Shown: positions 38,212 to 47,919 of the stretch, piece after piece
Layout of the letters: each line of letters begins with the position of its first letter
How positions within the stretch are numbered: position 1 is the stretch's first letter
DNA from: Tenacibaculum sp. 190524A02b
GTDB taxonomy: Bacteria; Bacteroidota; Bacteroidia; Flavobacteriales; Flavobacteriaceae
Length of the DNA stretch: 64,000 bases
Assembly: GCF_964036645.1 (NCBI RefSeq)
Contig: NZ_OZ038525.1
Span: forward strand, 248,001 to 312,000
Reading direction: 5' to 3'
The notes under the pieces: generated by a model
The model's database searches: none
Seen by the model: the letters and a program-made list of their open reading frames with translations, nothing else
Told to the model about the DNA's origin: nothing
Position numbers and translations under genes: made by a program

Positions 38212-38329
38212 ATTATAAGAGAGTCTATAATAATTATAGTTGTTAAATTTTTATGATTTTATAAATAAAACTTATTTGTTAATAGGTACTAGGTTAGAAG
38301 TGTGTTTTCTTATGTACAAGAAGTAAAAA

Positions 38330-38347
38330 AAGCCCCCATAGGAGGCT
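38330..38347 (-). terminator. Terminator after second small protein gene
   Basis: On the minus strand AAGCCTCC..GGGGGCTT is followed by seven T. It lies 25 nt beyond the stop of the small protein gene at 38373. Confidence 0.8.
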
Positions 38348-38372
38348 TAATATTTATATAACTATCAGATGT

Positions 38373-38540
38373 TTATTCAAATCCACCACCTGGATTATCT
38401 GGTGTGCTTTGTGCTTGTGCTTTTTTAGGATTTAATAATAAATAAGTTCCCAGTGCGGTTAAAGCAGTATATTTACCGTAATTACCAATCTTTTTGATGG
38501 CTTCTTTACGAGTTATTTCGTTTTTAGTTTGTTTCTTCAT
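38373..38540 (-). CDS. Small Tat-like exported protein (55 aa), paralogue of 28458-28634
   Basis: 55 aa starting MKKQTKNEITRKEAIKKIGN. It carries the same plan as its paralogue: TRKEAIKK, hydrophobic GKYTALTALGTYLLL, AQAQST and the C-terminal NPGGGFE. Its start codon lies 31 nt after the stop of the 1529-aa T9SS protein, exactly the same spacing as the other pair, and a terminator follows. Conservation is concentrated in the hydrophobic segment, the AxA site and the GGGFE tail, while the charged N-terminus and the DN/ED positions vary, as expected under selection on protein sequence. Confidence 0.8.
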   Translation of the reverse strand: MKKQTKNEITRKEAIKKIGNYGKYTALTALGTYLLLNPKKAQAQSTPDNPGGGFE

Positions 38541-38571
38541 AAGGATAATTGTTAAAGGTATTTTGGTTTAA

Positions 38572-41500
38572 CTAATCTATAATGATTTTTTTACTTACGT
38601 CACCTTGCGGGGTATTTAGTTTAGCTAAATACACACCAGATGATAACTTAGGTAACTTTATATTAGTATTACCATTACTAGAAAACTCTTTACTAAACAT
38701 TTCTTGACCAATAATAGAATAAATACTTAAAGAAGCTTTATTACTATATAAGCCGTTAATGGTAATTGTTTTATTTGAAGATTTGTATAGGTTAATTGAG
38801 TTTAAAATAGCATCAGTATTACTTAAACTTTGATTGGTTGTGTGTAAGTAAAATTGTCCACTATTATTAGTACTCTCACTTAATGTTATAGTATAATTTT
38901 CACTAGAAAGATTAATAAAAGTATTAATGTTTCTATCTTCTAAATATACTTCAATACCAGTAGGTAAGTTTAGACTATTAATAGAGAAAGTAATCTCTTC
39001 TCCGGCTTCAGCAATAATACCAACAGGCACCACCATTGTTTCATAATTAACATTAGGTAATGTTTGTATGGCTAATTTTTTACCTTCATTATTGGTAACT
39101 AATTCAGTATATACAGCAAAGTTTTGTGAAACGCCCCCAAACATTTTAGAGTCATACCCGTTATCCCAACCTGTAGTTTTATCAGCTACATAAAAAACTT
39201 TTGTCGATTTTTTATTAGAATTACTTTCTATAAATAATTCAAAGTTAGGAATAGGTGTTTCTTTCATAAAAGTATCAGAGCCTTGGTGACTTTGGTTAGC
39301 TGTAGAGAACATAATATTACCAGAACCATTAGCCTCAACAAAGAAACCTTGTGAAGGAGCAAGTTCAATTGGACTCACATTGTTATAAGTAACATATTGT
39401 GTTCCGTCCCATAACCAAACAGTTTCTTCACTAAGTAATCCTGTATTAGCTGCTGCAAAAGTACTTGAGTTTACATAAGAGGTAAATGGATTACCTATTA
39501 AATTAAAGTTGTTTCTAGTTCCTGTATTTATAGGGAAACTTACATTAGAAGTATTTAATGTTCCAGTAATAGATACATCACCTGCTGCAGCTAATTTCAT
39601 AGAAACACCAGCACCAGAAACAAGAGGTCCCGTAGAAGAATTTGTAGCATAGCTCCATGGGGTAGCTCCATTATTTGTATACCCGCCAATACCAATATTA
39701 CTACCTGATCCAGTAGCAAAGGTATGATTAGCAATAACATCTTGTTGTGTTTCTCCAGATACAGGTGCTGAAACTAAATACCAGTTTGTGGTTGGTAAGT
39801 TTCTTGTATATGTTGTTGTACCAGTAACAGCAGCATTTGCAATTAAAGAAGCGCCAGAGGCTATGTTTATTGAATTAACTGTTACTGATGAAGAAATAGT
39901 AGGGTAATTGGTTAAGCTATTAGGAATTGTAACTTCAGAATTTGCCACTGGAATGCTATTAGGATTCCAGTTCGAAGCTGTATTCCAGTCATTACTTGTA
40001 GTTCCCGTCCAAGTAATAGCTACTGTTTCTTTAGTTTCCGTATCAGTAGCCGCTGCTCCAGTATTTCCATTCACATCCGTAAGAGTGACACTAAGAGTAA
40101 TCGTTCCATCAGCTAAACTACTGATATCAATTGCAGTAATTTGATCGGTAGCAGTCGAGATAGTACCTGATCCTGTAACCGAACCTGGCGCTCCGCTTGA
40201 AGTAAAAGTATAATTATAAGTTGCTCCAACTTCAGCACCAGCAAAAGAGAAACTAACCGCATCATCATTCGCAGCATTAATAGGAGATTGATCTATAGTT
40301 ACAGAATATCCTGTTGGAGCTACTGTTTCTTTAGTTTCCGTATCAGTAGCCGCTGCTCCAGTATTTCCATTCACATCCGTAAGAGTCACACTAAGAGTAA
40401 TCGTTCCATCCGCTAAACCACTGATATCAATTGCTGTAATTTGATCGGTAGCAGTCGAGATAGTACCTGATCCTGTAACAGAACCTGGCGCTCCGCTTGA
40501 AGTAAAAGTATAATTATAAGTTGCTCCAACTTCAGCACCAGCAAAAGAGAAACTAACGGCATCATCATTCGCAGCATTAATAGGAGATTGATCTATAGTT
40601 ACAGAATATCCTGTTGGAGCTACTGTTTCTTTAGTTTCCGTATCAGTAGCTGCAGTTCCAGTATTTCCATTCACATCCGTAAGAGTTACACTAAGAGTAA
40701 TCGTTCCATCCGCTAAACCACTGATATCAATTGCAGTAATTTGATCGGTAGCAGTCGAGATAGTACCTGATCCTGTAACAGAACCTGGCGCTCCGCTTGA
40801 AGTAAAAGTATAATTATAAGTTGCTCCAACTTCAGCACTAGCAAAAGAGAAACTAACGGCATCATCATTCGCAGCATTAATAGGAGATTGATCTATAGTT
40901 ACAGAATATCCTGTTGGAGCTACTGTTTCTTTAGTTTTCGTATCAGTAGCTGCCGCTCCAGTATTTCCATTCACATCCGTAAGCGTAACACTAAGAGTAA
41001 TCGTTCCATCAGCTAAACCACTTATATCAATTGATGTAATTTGATCTGTAGCAGTTGCAATAGTACCAGATCCTGTAACAGAACCTGGTGCTCCGCTTGA
41101 AGTAAAAGCATAATTATAACTTGCACCAACTTCAGCACCAGCAAAAGTGAAACTTACCGCATCATCATTAGCAGCATTAATAGGAGATTGATCTATAACT
41201 ACAGAATATCCAGTTGGAGCTACTGTTTCCTTAGTTTCCGTATCAGTAGCTGCAGTTCCAGTATTTCCATTTACATCCGTAAGAGTAACACTAAGAGTAA
41301 TGGTTCCATCAGCTAAACCACTGATATCAATTGCAGTAATTTGATCTGTAGCAGTTGCAATAGTACCTGATCCTGTAACAGAACCCGGCGCTCCGCTTGA
41401 AGTAAAAGTATAATTATAAGTTGCTCCAACTTCAGCACCAGCAAAAGAGAAACTAACAGCATCATCATTCGCAGCATTAATAGGAGATTGATCGATAACT

Positions 41501-43161
41501 ACAGAATATCCTGTTGGGGCAATAGCATCTACTAATACACTAGTGGTGCTGCCTACACCATTTAAGGTAAGATTAGCATTAACACCACTACCATTCTGTA
41601 AAGTGCCATTGTTTGGGTCCAAGGTGCCTACTACAATACCATCAGTATCTAAATCACCAGTTTGAACGGTATATCTAAAAGTTAAAGCTGTAGTTCCAGT
41701 ACCACTTTGGTAGGTTGCTTGTCGTGTTGAGACCCCTATGTTAATTGCTAATTGAGGAACTCCTCCACCAGTATTAACAGTAATGTTTTCATTAAAATTA
41801 ATAATAAAATTTAGATCTTCATTGGCAACATAAGTGTCATTTGAAGGCACATTTACGCTAGTAACGTCTGGTGTTGAAGTTACAGAAACAGTTCTTGTAT
41901 CATTTGCAGAAGCAGTATTGGAATCCGTAGCTGTAATTGTAATGGTTCTATTAGATGTAATTGGATTGGCAGATATGTTTCTGTAACGTAAAGATTGCAA
42001 TACTTCTTGTACATTGGCATTAGTAGCATCACTGTCAAAAGTAATGGTAAGTGCAGTGCCATTTGTAACGCTTCCTCCACTTGTACTTAAATCACCAATA
42101 TCTACTCCGTTAGAAAAAATATTAGTACCACTAATAGTAATTGCAGTACCATCTCCATCTATATCCGAAATACTTAACACATCAGCAGCTTCATTGTTCG
42201 CTGTAATTTGAACAACCAATGTTCCACCATTCCAGTCTGCATCTCCGTCAGGATCATTTACAGTTCCAGCTGCATCTATTTGAACAGCAGCAGTCCCTTC
42301 TACATAAGCAAGTGTTGAGTTGTCAATAGAAATAGTAGGCGGGGTATTTCCTCCAGTTAAATAAGCACATCCAGGCGCAGGGTAATTTATAGTAGAAGTA
42401 GTATTGGTAAAATTACCAATTGTAAACAAAGAAGCGCGTAAATTTGAAACTGTTGAGATATCACCCAAAGCACAATTGTATTGAAAATTGTCATCAGTAT
42501 TGCCAGTTTGCATTGCCGTATTTGCACCTATAGACAATCCTAAAGGAATACCAGAACTAGTACTAGTAGAAGCATTATTGGTAAACCCAGCTCCTCCTAT
42601 ATAAATAGCAGCTATGTATGTTGTAGGAGTTCCTACTGTTCCTGTATAAGCGATTAAAGAATCTCCAGAACTGGACATAGAAAAGGATCCTGTTTCTGAG
42701 GTTGTTCCAGTTTCAATCCCTCCTACAGTTGAGGTACCAGTAGTGTTAGCATTTTTAGGTAAAAGTATAGAAACTTCAGTTCCAGAAGGTAAGTTTCCTG
42801 TATAGGTCCATGTAATAGTACCTTCAGATCCAAATAATGTATTAGAAACGTCATTAAAGCCTTGATCGGTAAAATGAATTTCTGTAGTTCCTGAAATATC
42901 TGTTAATAAAACAAAACTAAATTCATCATCACCATCAGTATTAAATGATGAAAAACCAATATCTCCGACCCCTAAAGAGGTTAGAACCTTGGCTTCATGC
43001 TTTTTTGAAGTTCTTGAATTTTGTTGTTTAATAGGTTGTTTGTCTTTACTAAAATTACAGCTTGATTTTTTTTTACTGTTTATTGTTTCTGGATAAGAAA
43101 ATGAATATTGTGACGAAAAAATAAGTAAAAAAAAGAAAGCCCAAAAGGTAGTTTTCTTCAT
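38572..43161 (-). CDS. Giant T9SS adhesin-like protein with five near-identical 100-aa repeats
   Basis: 1529 aa. Signal peptide about 1-22, a basic linker, then the N-terminal domain shared with the 28666-31593 paralogue (GDIGFSSFNTDGDDEFSFVL, IHFTDQGFND; about 66-265). Next are a cadherin-like segment (about 275-425, DPDGDADWNGGTLVVQITAN) and a beta-sandwich (about 428-545). Five 100-aa Ig-like repeats beginning APTGYSVxIDQSPINAANDD follow at about 548-1047, then WTGTTSNDWNTASNW and a C-terminal region matching the paralogue (GSDTFMKETP, MVVPVGIIAEAGEEITFS) ending in a T9SS sorting domain (..LAKLN..SKKIIID). It is likely a surface adhesin or matrix protein. Its small-protein partner is the next gene. 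Confidence 0.88.
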   Translation of the reverse strand: MKKTTFWAFFFLLIFSSQYSFSYPETINSKKKSSCNFSKDKQPIKQQNSRTSKKHEAKVLTSLGVGDIGFSSFNTDGDDEFSFVLLTDISGTTEIHFTDQGFNDVSNTLFGSEGTITWTYTGNLPSGTEVSILLPKNANTTGTSTVGGIETGTTSETGSFSMSSSGDSLIAYTGTVGTPTTYIAAIYIGGAGFTNNASTSTSSGIPLGLSIGANTAMQTGNTDDNFQYNCALGDISTVSNLRASLFTIGNFTNTTSTINYPAPGCAYLTGGNTPPTISIDNSTLAYVEGTAAVQIDAAGTVNDPDGDADWNGGTLVVQITANNEAADVLSISDIDGDGTAITISGTNIFSNGVDIGDLSTSGGSVTNGTALTITFDSDATNANVQEVLQSLRYRNISANPITSNRTITITATDSNTASANDTRTVSVTSTPDVTSVNVPSNDTYVANEDLNFIINFNENITVNTGGGVPQLAINIGVSTRQATYQSGTGTTALTFRYTVQTGDLDTDGIVVGTLDPNNGTLQNGSGVNANLTLNGVGSTTSVLVDAIAPTGYSVVIDQSPINAANDDAVSFSFAGAEVGATYNYTFTSSGAPGSVTGSGTIATATDQITAIDISGLADGTITLSVTLTDVNGNTGTAATDTETKETVAPTGYSVVIDQSPINAANDDAVSFTFAGAEVGASYNYAFTSSGAPGSVTGSGTIATATDQITSIDISGLADGTITLSVTLTDVNGNTGAAATDTKTKETVAPTGYSVTIDQSPINAANDDAVSFSFASAEVGATYNYTFTSSGAPGSVTGSGTISTATDQITAIDISGLADGTITLSVTLTDVNGNTGTAATDTETKETVAPTGYSVTIDQSPINAANDDAVSFSFAGAEVGATYNYTFTSSGAPGSVTGSGTISTATDQITAIDISGLADGTITLSVTLTDVNGNTGAAATDTETKETVAPTGYSVTIDQSPINAANDDAVSFSFAGAEVGATYNYTFTSSGAPGSVTGSGTISTATDQITAIDISSLADGTITLSVTLTDVNGNTGAAATDTETKETVAITWTGTTSNDWNTASNWNPNSIPVANSEVTIPNSLTNYPTISSSVTVNSINIASGASLIANAAVTGTTTYTRNLPTTNWYLVSAPVSGETQQDVIANHTFATGSGSNIGIGGYTNNGATPWSYATNSSTGPLVSGAGVSMKLAAAGDVSITGTLNTSNVSFPINTGTRNNFNLIGNPFTSYVNSSTFAAANTGLLSEETVWLWDGTQYVTYNNVSPIELAPSQGFFVEANGSGNIMFSTANQSHQGSDTFMKETPIPNFELFIESNSNKKSTKVFYVADKTTGWDNGYDSKMFGGVSQNFAVYTELVTNNEGKKLAIQTLPNVNYETMVVPVGIIAEAGEEITFSINSLNLPTGIEVYLEDRNINTFINLSSENYTITLSESTNNSGQFYLHTTNQSLSNTDAILNSINLYKSSNKTITINGLYSNKASLSIYSIIGQEMFSKEFSSNGNTNIKLPKLSSGVYLAKLNTPQGDVSKKIIID
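40021..41520 (-). repeat. Five tandem 300-bp repeats inside the giant T9SS gene
   Basis: Units of exactly 300 bp start at 40021, 40321, 40621, 40921 and 41221. The units at 40021, 40321 and 40621 differ at only a few positions; 40921 and 41221 are somewhat more diverged. No unit has an indel, so each encodes one complete 100-aa Ig-like domain. Such near-identity makes copy-number change by recombination likely. Confidence 0.95.
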
Positions 43162-43285
43162 GATAGTTTGATTTTAATAATGAAAAATAGAGTTTGTTCA
43201 GTTGCTATGAATTGAAGGGATTATGGCATTTGGTTTTAATAGTTGATTAGTATGAGTTTGATTTAAAGATAATTAAAAAATAATA

Positions 43286-43310
43286 AAAAGACAGGTAGCA
43301 CCTGTCTTTT
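43286..43310. terminator. Terminator of the tail-collar gene
   Basis: Perfect 11-bp stem (43286-43296 with 43300-43310), 3-nt loop, flanked by A and T runs on both sides. It lies 20 nt beyond the stop of the minus-strand gene at 43330. Confidence 0.9.
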
Positions 43311-43329
43311 TTAATTAGATTAAGTTTTT

Positions 43330-43998
43330 CTATTGTCTAGAAGGAAATATACCTTGTAGTGCTATGATATAATTAATAGGTAAATAAGGTTGCATATTAC
43401 TAAAAGAAGTATTAGAACCAGTATTATATGCACTAATTGTTCCTCCTAAAGGAGCTCTAAATGGAGCTAAATGAGTATCAGCAGGATCTGTTGAATTGTA
43501 ATTTTTGATTTCTCCACCAGCAGAATCTTCACCAGTTGCAAGTACAGAATTCATTGCTGGTGCAGCTACATCAGCAGCATCAGCTAAAGCTGGAATAGCT
43601 ACTACAGAGTAAGCATTAGAAGCATTAATAATGTGAGTGTGTGAAGGTAGGTTATTTTGAGTAAGAACTGTAGTTGGAGCACCTCCTTTTTGCGCTTGTC
43701 TATAATCAGGTAAGCCCGGACCACTTCTAGGGCCTATAGCAACCCTACCACGTAAATCAGGTAAAGCAAAAGTTGTTCTACCATCACCTCCGTACATTGT
43801 TCCTAAAATAGAGAATAATGCAGAATTCGAAGCAATAGGTAATAATTGACCGTCACAAAAAGCCCAACCTCTAGGAGGAAAATTTCCTGCAAATATTTTA
43901 ATTTCACCTAGCATTGGTTCCTGTGCATTTGTGTGGGTAGTGTTTAAAAAGAAAACAGCCACAAATAATAATCCGATAATTTTTTTTGTAGAATTCAT
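43330..43998 (-). CDS. Secreted phage-tail-collar domain protein (microcystin-dependent-protein-like)
   Basis: 222 aa. Signal peptide ends HTNA-Q, then the tail collar domain: GEIKIFAGNFPPRGWAFCDG, LLPIASNSALFSILGTMYGG, FALPDLRGRVAIG, followed by NLPSHTH and the C-terminal QPYLPINYIIALQGIFPSRQ. This is the standard length and order of bacterial MdpB-like collar proteins, which normally lack a signal peptide; here one is clear. No phage genes surround it. A CAAATTTA at 44048-44055 could be its -7 box on the minus strand. It probably acts as an extracellular trimeric fibre-tip domain, but the role is unknown. Confidence 0.85.
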   Translation of the reverse strand: MNSTKKIIGLLFVAVFFLNTTHTNAQEPMLGEIKIFAGNFPPRGWAFCDGQLLPIASNSALFSILGTMYGGDGRTTFALPDLRGRVAIGPRSGPGLPDYRQAQKGGAPTTVLTQNNLPSHTHIINASNAYSVVAIPALADAADVAAPAMNSVLATGEDSAGGEIKNYNSTDPADTHLAPFRAPLGGTISAYNTGSNTSFSNMQPYLPINYIIALQGIFPSRQ

Positions 43999-44259
43999 AA
44001 AAGTAAAGTTTTAGTTATAAGTTAATTAAAAATATAATCCTTTACAACAAATTTATCTTTTGTATAGGCTAAAACTCTACTAAAGGTAATAAGAGTGTTA
44101 TTTTAAGTAATAAGTGTAGTGTAAATAGTTATAATAGTTTCTTGCAGGTTCTTAATCGAAAGTGGAATAGCAAAGAGTTTTATTATCAGGTGCTTTACAT
44201 CGAATAGGTTTTAATACTTTCGGATAAATATCCATATTGTATCGGAGAAGTTTATTGAG

Positions 44260-45759
44260 TTAATTCTTTCTCCAGAAAAAAGGTGTTAATAGTATTAATA
44301 CTGTAAATAGCTCTAAACGACCAATTAACATTAAAAAGGAACAAAACCATTTAGCTCCAGTAGATAGGTGTGAAAAGTTGTCTACAGGACTAACACTTCC
44401 AATGGCAGGCCCTATGTTTCCTAAAGAAGAGGCACAAGCACCTAAGGCAGATTTAATATCCAAGCCAAAGAAGGCTAATATTACCGTACCTACTATAAAT
44501 ATAAGCATGTATAAAACAAAGAAAGATAGTATGTTAAAAACAATATTTTGATTTACGGCTTTACCATCATAACGTACTGGAATGATAGCATTGGGATGTA
44601 AAGATTTTTTAAATTCTAAAAAACTATTTTTTAACATTACAATGTGCCTAACAATTTTTACACCTCCAGAGGTTGAACCTGCTGAGCCTCCTAAAAAGAA
44701 TAAAGAAAAGAAAATACCAGTAACAAAAAAGTTCCACATGGTAAAGTCGGCTGTAACAAAACCAGTTGTAGTCATAACAGAAATAACAGAAAAAAGAGCA
44801 TGACGTATAGCACTTTCTACTTTTCCAAATACCATTGGGTGTTTAATACTTGTTTGTAAAGTAGTATCTTGAAAGAAAATAATAGCTATAGAAATTATGG
44901 CTGTTATTCCTAAAATACTAAACAAATAATATTTAAACTCTTCATTCTTTAATACTTTTTGAACATTACCTTTTAACGCAAAATAGGTTAATACAAAGTT
45001 TGTTCCAGCAATAAACATAAATAACGTAATGATATACTGAATTAAAGGAGCTCCATTCCAATGGGCTACACTAGCGTTTTTAGTAGAAAATCCACCAGTA
45101 CTTACGGTAGCCATTGCATGGTTAATCGCATCAAACCATGTCATACCAGCAACTTTTAACAGTACAAACTCCACTACAGTTAATAAAACATAAATTAACC
45201 ATAAGCGTTTTGCTGTATCGGTAATACGTGGATGTAACTTATCTGCAGAAGGCCCAGGAGCTTCCGCCATAAATAATTGCATTCCACCAATACCTAATAA
45301 GGGTAAAATGGCAATAGTGAGTACAATAATTCCCATTCCACCAATCCAATGGGTTGCACTTCGCCAAAAAAGAATTCCTTTGGGCATAGCTTCAATATCC
45401 GTTAAAATAGAAGATCCAGTAGTTGAGTACCCAGAAATTGTTTCAAAAAAAGCATTTGTAATACTAGGGATAGCTCCTGATAGTAAATAGGGAAGCATTC
45501 CAGTAAATGATAAGGTTAACCAACCTAGGGTTACAATTAAATACCCTTCTTTTTTTTGAATATTTTTAGTAGTAGGCTTATTAAAAAAATAGAGTAATAA
45601 CCCAATAGCCACCGTAATAATCCCTGCATTTAAAATTCCTAGTACGGCATTTTCCTGATAATATAAGCTAAAAGGAATGGCTAACCACATGAATAAACCA
45701 TTTAAAATAGCTGTAATACCTAAAAAACGATAGATGAGTTTAAAGTTAAGATTTTCCAT
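44260..45759 (-). CDS. trkH: Trk-type potassium uptake channel subunit TrkH
   Basis: 499 aa, multi-pass membrane protein with the four pore-loop repeats of the TrkH/KtrB family, for example ISGYSTTGSSIL, ATVSTGGFSTKNAS, VMTTTGFVTADF and SLGNIGPAIGSV. It moves K+ inward with H+ or Na+ coupling. It overlaps trkA by one base (TAATG), so the two are translationally coupled in the order trkA-trkH. The last residues (LLTPFFWRKN) are typical. Confidence 0.95.
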   Translation of the reverse strand: MENLNFKLIYRFLGITAILNGLFMWLAIPFSLYYQENAVLGILNAGIITVAIGLLLYFFNKPTTKNIQKKEGYLIVTLGWLTLSFTGMLPYLLSGAIPSITNAFFETISGYSTTGSSILTDIEAMPKGILFWRSATHWIGGMGIIVLTIAILPLLGIGGMQLFMAEAPGPSADKLHPRITDTAKRLWLIYVLLTVVEFVLLKVAGMTWFDAINHAMATVSTGGFSTKNASVAHWNGAPLIQYIITLFMFIAGTNFVLTYFALKGNVQKVLKNEEFKYYLFSILGITAIISIAIIFFQDTTLQTSIKHPMVFGKVESAIRHALFSVISVMTTTGFVTADFTMWNFFVTGIFFSLFFLGGSAGSTSGGVKIVRHIVMLKNSFLEFKKSLHPNAIIPVRYDGKAVNQNIVFNILSFFVLYMLIFIVGTVILAFFGLDIKSALGACASSLGNIGPAIGSVSPVDNFSHLSTGAKWFCSFLMLIGRLELFTVLILLTPFFWRKN

Positions 45760-47105
45760 TAGTTAAATAAATCTTCAACAGTTGATATAGCTTCTGGTAA
45801 GCAAAACACAATGGCTTTATCACCACTTTGTAATTGAAAATCTCCCAATGACATTAATGCTTTTTCATTTCTAATTACTCCACCAATGACTGCTTCTCTA
45901 GGAATACGCAGTTCTTTAATAGGTTTTTTAGTAACCTTAGCATTGGGCTGTACTTCAAATTCAAAAACTTCAGCATCAATGTTATGAAGATTTGCTAGTG
46001 CTAAAATTTCACCTTTCCTAATATGTCTAAATATGTTACTAGCAGCAATCAGTTTTTTATTAATAAGTGTGTCAATACCAATGGTTTGAGAAATGTTAAT
46101 ATAGTCCATATTCTCAACTAAAGCTACAGTTTTTTTAACTCCTTTTGATTTTGCTACTAAACAAGACATAATGTTGGTTTCACTATCTCCAGTTACTGCA
46201 ACAAAAGCATCCATTTCTCTAATGTTTTCTTCTTCTAATAGTTCAATGTTTCTACCATCACCACAAATAACCAGTGTGTGTGATAAATCTTCAGCTAATT
46301 GTAAGGCTTTATCTTTGTTACGTTCAATAAGCTTTACCTTGAAATCATCACGACAAAGGTTTCTTGCAGTTTTCCTTCCAATACTACTACCACCTAAAAT
46401 CATAACGTTTTCTATATTTATAGGTTTTTTCCCTATAATAGGGTATAGCTTATCAATGCTATAATTAGGCACCGAGAAGTATACTTGATCGTTCATCTTG
46501 TATACGGTATCACCTCTAGGAATTATAGTTTGAGCAATCCCTTCACGCTTAATAGCGATGGTAATAAAATCTACTAAACAAAACTTATCTTTAGCTTCCT
46601 TAACGGTTAAATCTAAAATAGGAGATTTATAGCCTAAAGTAGTTCCCATAACATTAAAAGCTCCGTTTTCAAAAGCAACAGTATCGTTAAAAGAAGACTG
46701 ATTTAACAATAATTTTATTTCTTCAGCAGCCAATTCTTCAGGAGAAATCATAAAGTCAACACCATAATCTTTAAAGTTAACAATGTCATTGTTTAAAAAT
46801 TCGGGATTGTTTATTCTAGCAATTGTTTTCTTTACACCAAGCGCTTTCCCTATAACAGAAATTGTAAAGTTGGTATTTTGACTTTCTGTTACAGCTAATA
46901 ATAAATCAGCAGAACCAATACCAATTTCTTGAAGAAGCTTTATAGAGGTAGCATCACCACGTTTAGTGATTACATCTAAATGATTGTTTATATAGTCAAG
47001 TTTTTCGCCATCAAAGTCTATAACATAAGTGTCTTGAGACTCATATGACAACAATTTAGCCAAATGAAAACCAACGTCTCCAGCCCCGGCTATTATAATT
47101 TTCAT
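45759..47105 (-). CDS. trkA: Trk system NAD-binding regulatory protein TrkA
   Basis: 448 aa, two tandem RCK units: the first Rossmann fold starts MKIIIAGAGDVGFHLAKLLS, the second at about residue 230 (NVMILGGSSIGRKTARNL), each followed by a TrkA-C domain. It gates TrkH by nucleotide binding at the cytoplasmic face. The promoter lies in the 93-bp gap to radC. Confidence 0.95.
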   Translation of the reverse strand: MKIIIAGAGDVGFHLAKLLSYESQDTYVIDFDGEKLDYINNHLDVITKRGDATSIKLLQEIGIGSADLLLAVTESQNTNFTISVIGKALGVKKTIARINNPEFLNNDIVNFKDYGVDFMISPEELAAEEIKLLLNQSSFNDTVAFENGAFNVMGTTLGYKSPILDLTVKEAKDKFCLVDFITIAIKREGIAQTIIPRGDTVYKMNDQVYFSVPNYSIDKLYPIIGKKPINIENVMILGGSSIGRKTARNLCRDDFKVKLIERNKDKALQLAEDLSHTLVICGDGRNIELLEEENIREMDAFVAVTGDSETNIMSCLVAKSKGVKKTVALVENMDYINISQTIGIDTLINKKLIAASNIFRHIRKGEILALANLHNIDAEVFEFEVQPNAKVTKKPIKELRIPREAVIGGVIRNEKALMSLGDFQLQSGDKAIVFCLPEAISTVEDLFN

Positions 47106-47132
47106 AAGTAAAAATTAAAAAAAGATAGGGTA

Positions 47133-47163
47133 CAAAGATACTGTGATTGATTGGGTTCTGCAA
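47133..47163 (-). promoter_or_regulatory. trkA-trkH promoter
   Basis: Read on the minus strand: TTG (47163-47161), 20 nt, TATCTTTG (47140-47133), an exact fit to the Bacteroidota consensus. The start of transcription would be near 47126, giving a leader of about 21 nt. Confidence 0.6.
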
Positions 47164-47198
47164 AAATTGATTTATATTTATCCCTCAAAAAAAATAAA

Positions 47199-47885
47199 AT
47201 GAAGAAGTTATCTATTAAAACATGGGCGGAAGATGATCGTCCTAGAGAAAAATTAGCTTTAAAAGGTAAAAGCACCTTATCTGACGCAGAACTTATTGCA
47301 ATACTTATAGGTTCAGGTAATAGGAATGAAAGTGCTGTAGACTTGTCAAAAAGAATATTACTCTCTGTAAATCGGAATTTAAATAAACTATCAAAACTAT
47401 CAATAGAAGAGTTAATACGTTTTAAAGGAATAGGAGAAGCTAAGGCAATTAGTATTATTACAGCTCTAGAGCTTGGGAGAAGAAAACAGTTTGAAGAACG
47501 ATTGGTAATTCCAAAAATTACTTGTTCAAAAGATGTAGCTAAAATAATGCAGTCTTTAATAGGAGATATTCAACATGAGGAATTTTGGGTTTTGTATGTA
47601 AATAATGCAAATAAGGTATTAGCTAAGCATCAAATAAGTAAAGGAGGGTTAACAGCTACTTTAGTTGATGTACGCTTAATATTTAAAAAAGCTTTTGAAC
47701 TATCTGCAGTTGGTTTAATTCTGTGTCATAATCATCCTTCAGGGAAGCTTAATCCTAGTAAAGCTGATATAGATTTAACAAACAAAATAAAATTGGCAAG
47801 TAATACGTTAGACATAAAGTTGCTAGATCATATAATAATTACGGAAAAAATGTATTTTAGCTTTGCAGATGAAGGTGTTTTATAA
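47199..47885 (+). CDS. radC: RadC family JAMM/MPN protein
   Basis: 228 aa from ATG 47199 (MKKLSIKTWAEDDRPREK), the family's usual start; the frame is open to 47151, but those residues overlap the divergent trk promoter. A UPF0758 N-terminal HhH-like region (GIGEAKAISIITALELGRR) precedes the JAMM metalloprotease fold with H177, H179 and D190 in LCHNHPSGKLNPSKAD. RadC's role in DNA repair is disputed; the family is probably a metal-dependent hydrolase. Divergent from trkA. Confidence 0.93.
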   Translation: MKKLSIKTWAEDDRPREKLALKGKSTLSDAELIAILIGSGNRNESAVDLSKRILLSVNRNLNKLSKLSIEELIRFKGIGEAKAISIITALELGRRKQFEERLVIPKITCSKDVAKIMQSLIGDIQHEEFWVLYVNNANKVLAKHQISKGGLTATLVDVRLIFKKAFELSAVGLILCHNHPSGKLNPSKADIDLTNKIKLASNTLDIKLLDHIIITEKMYFSFADEGVL

Positions 47886-47919
47886 TTCTATAAAGCATTG
47901 ATAATTATAAATCCAAGTA

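Noticed and set aside
39908..42211. Plus-strand reading frames inside the giant T9SS gene
   Set aside because: They exist because of repetitive low-complexity coding on the opposite strand and mirror the repeats.
43330..43998. Prophage or contractile injection system remnant
   Set aside because: Only one collar protein with a signal peptide; no capsid, sheath, baseplate or integrase genes nearby.
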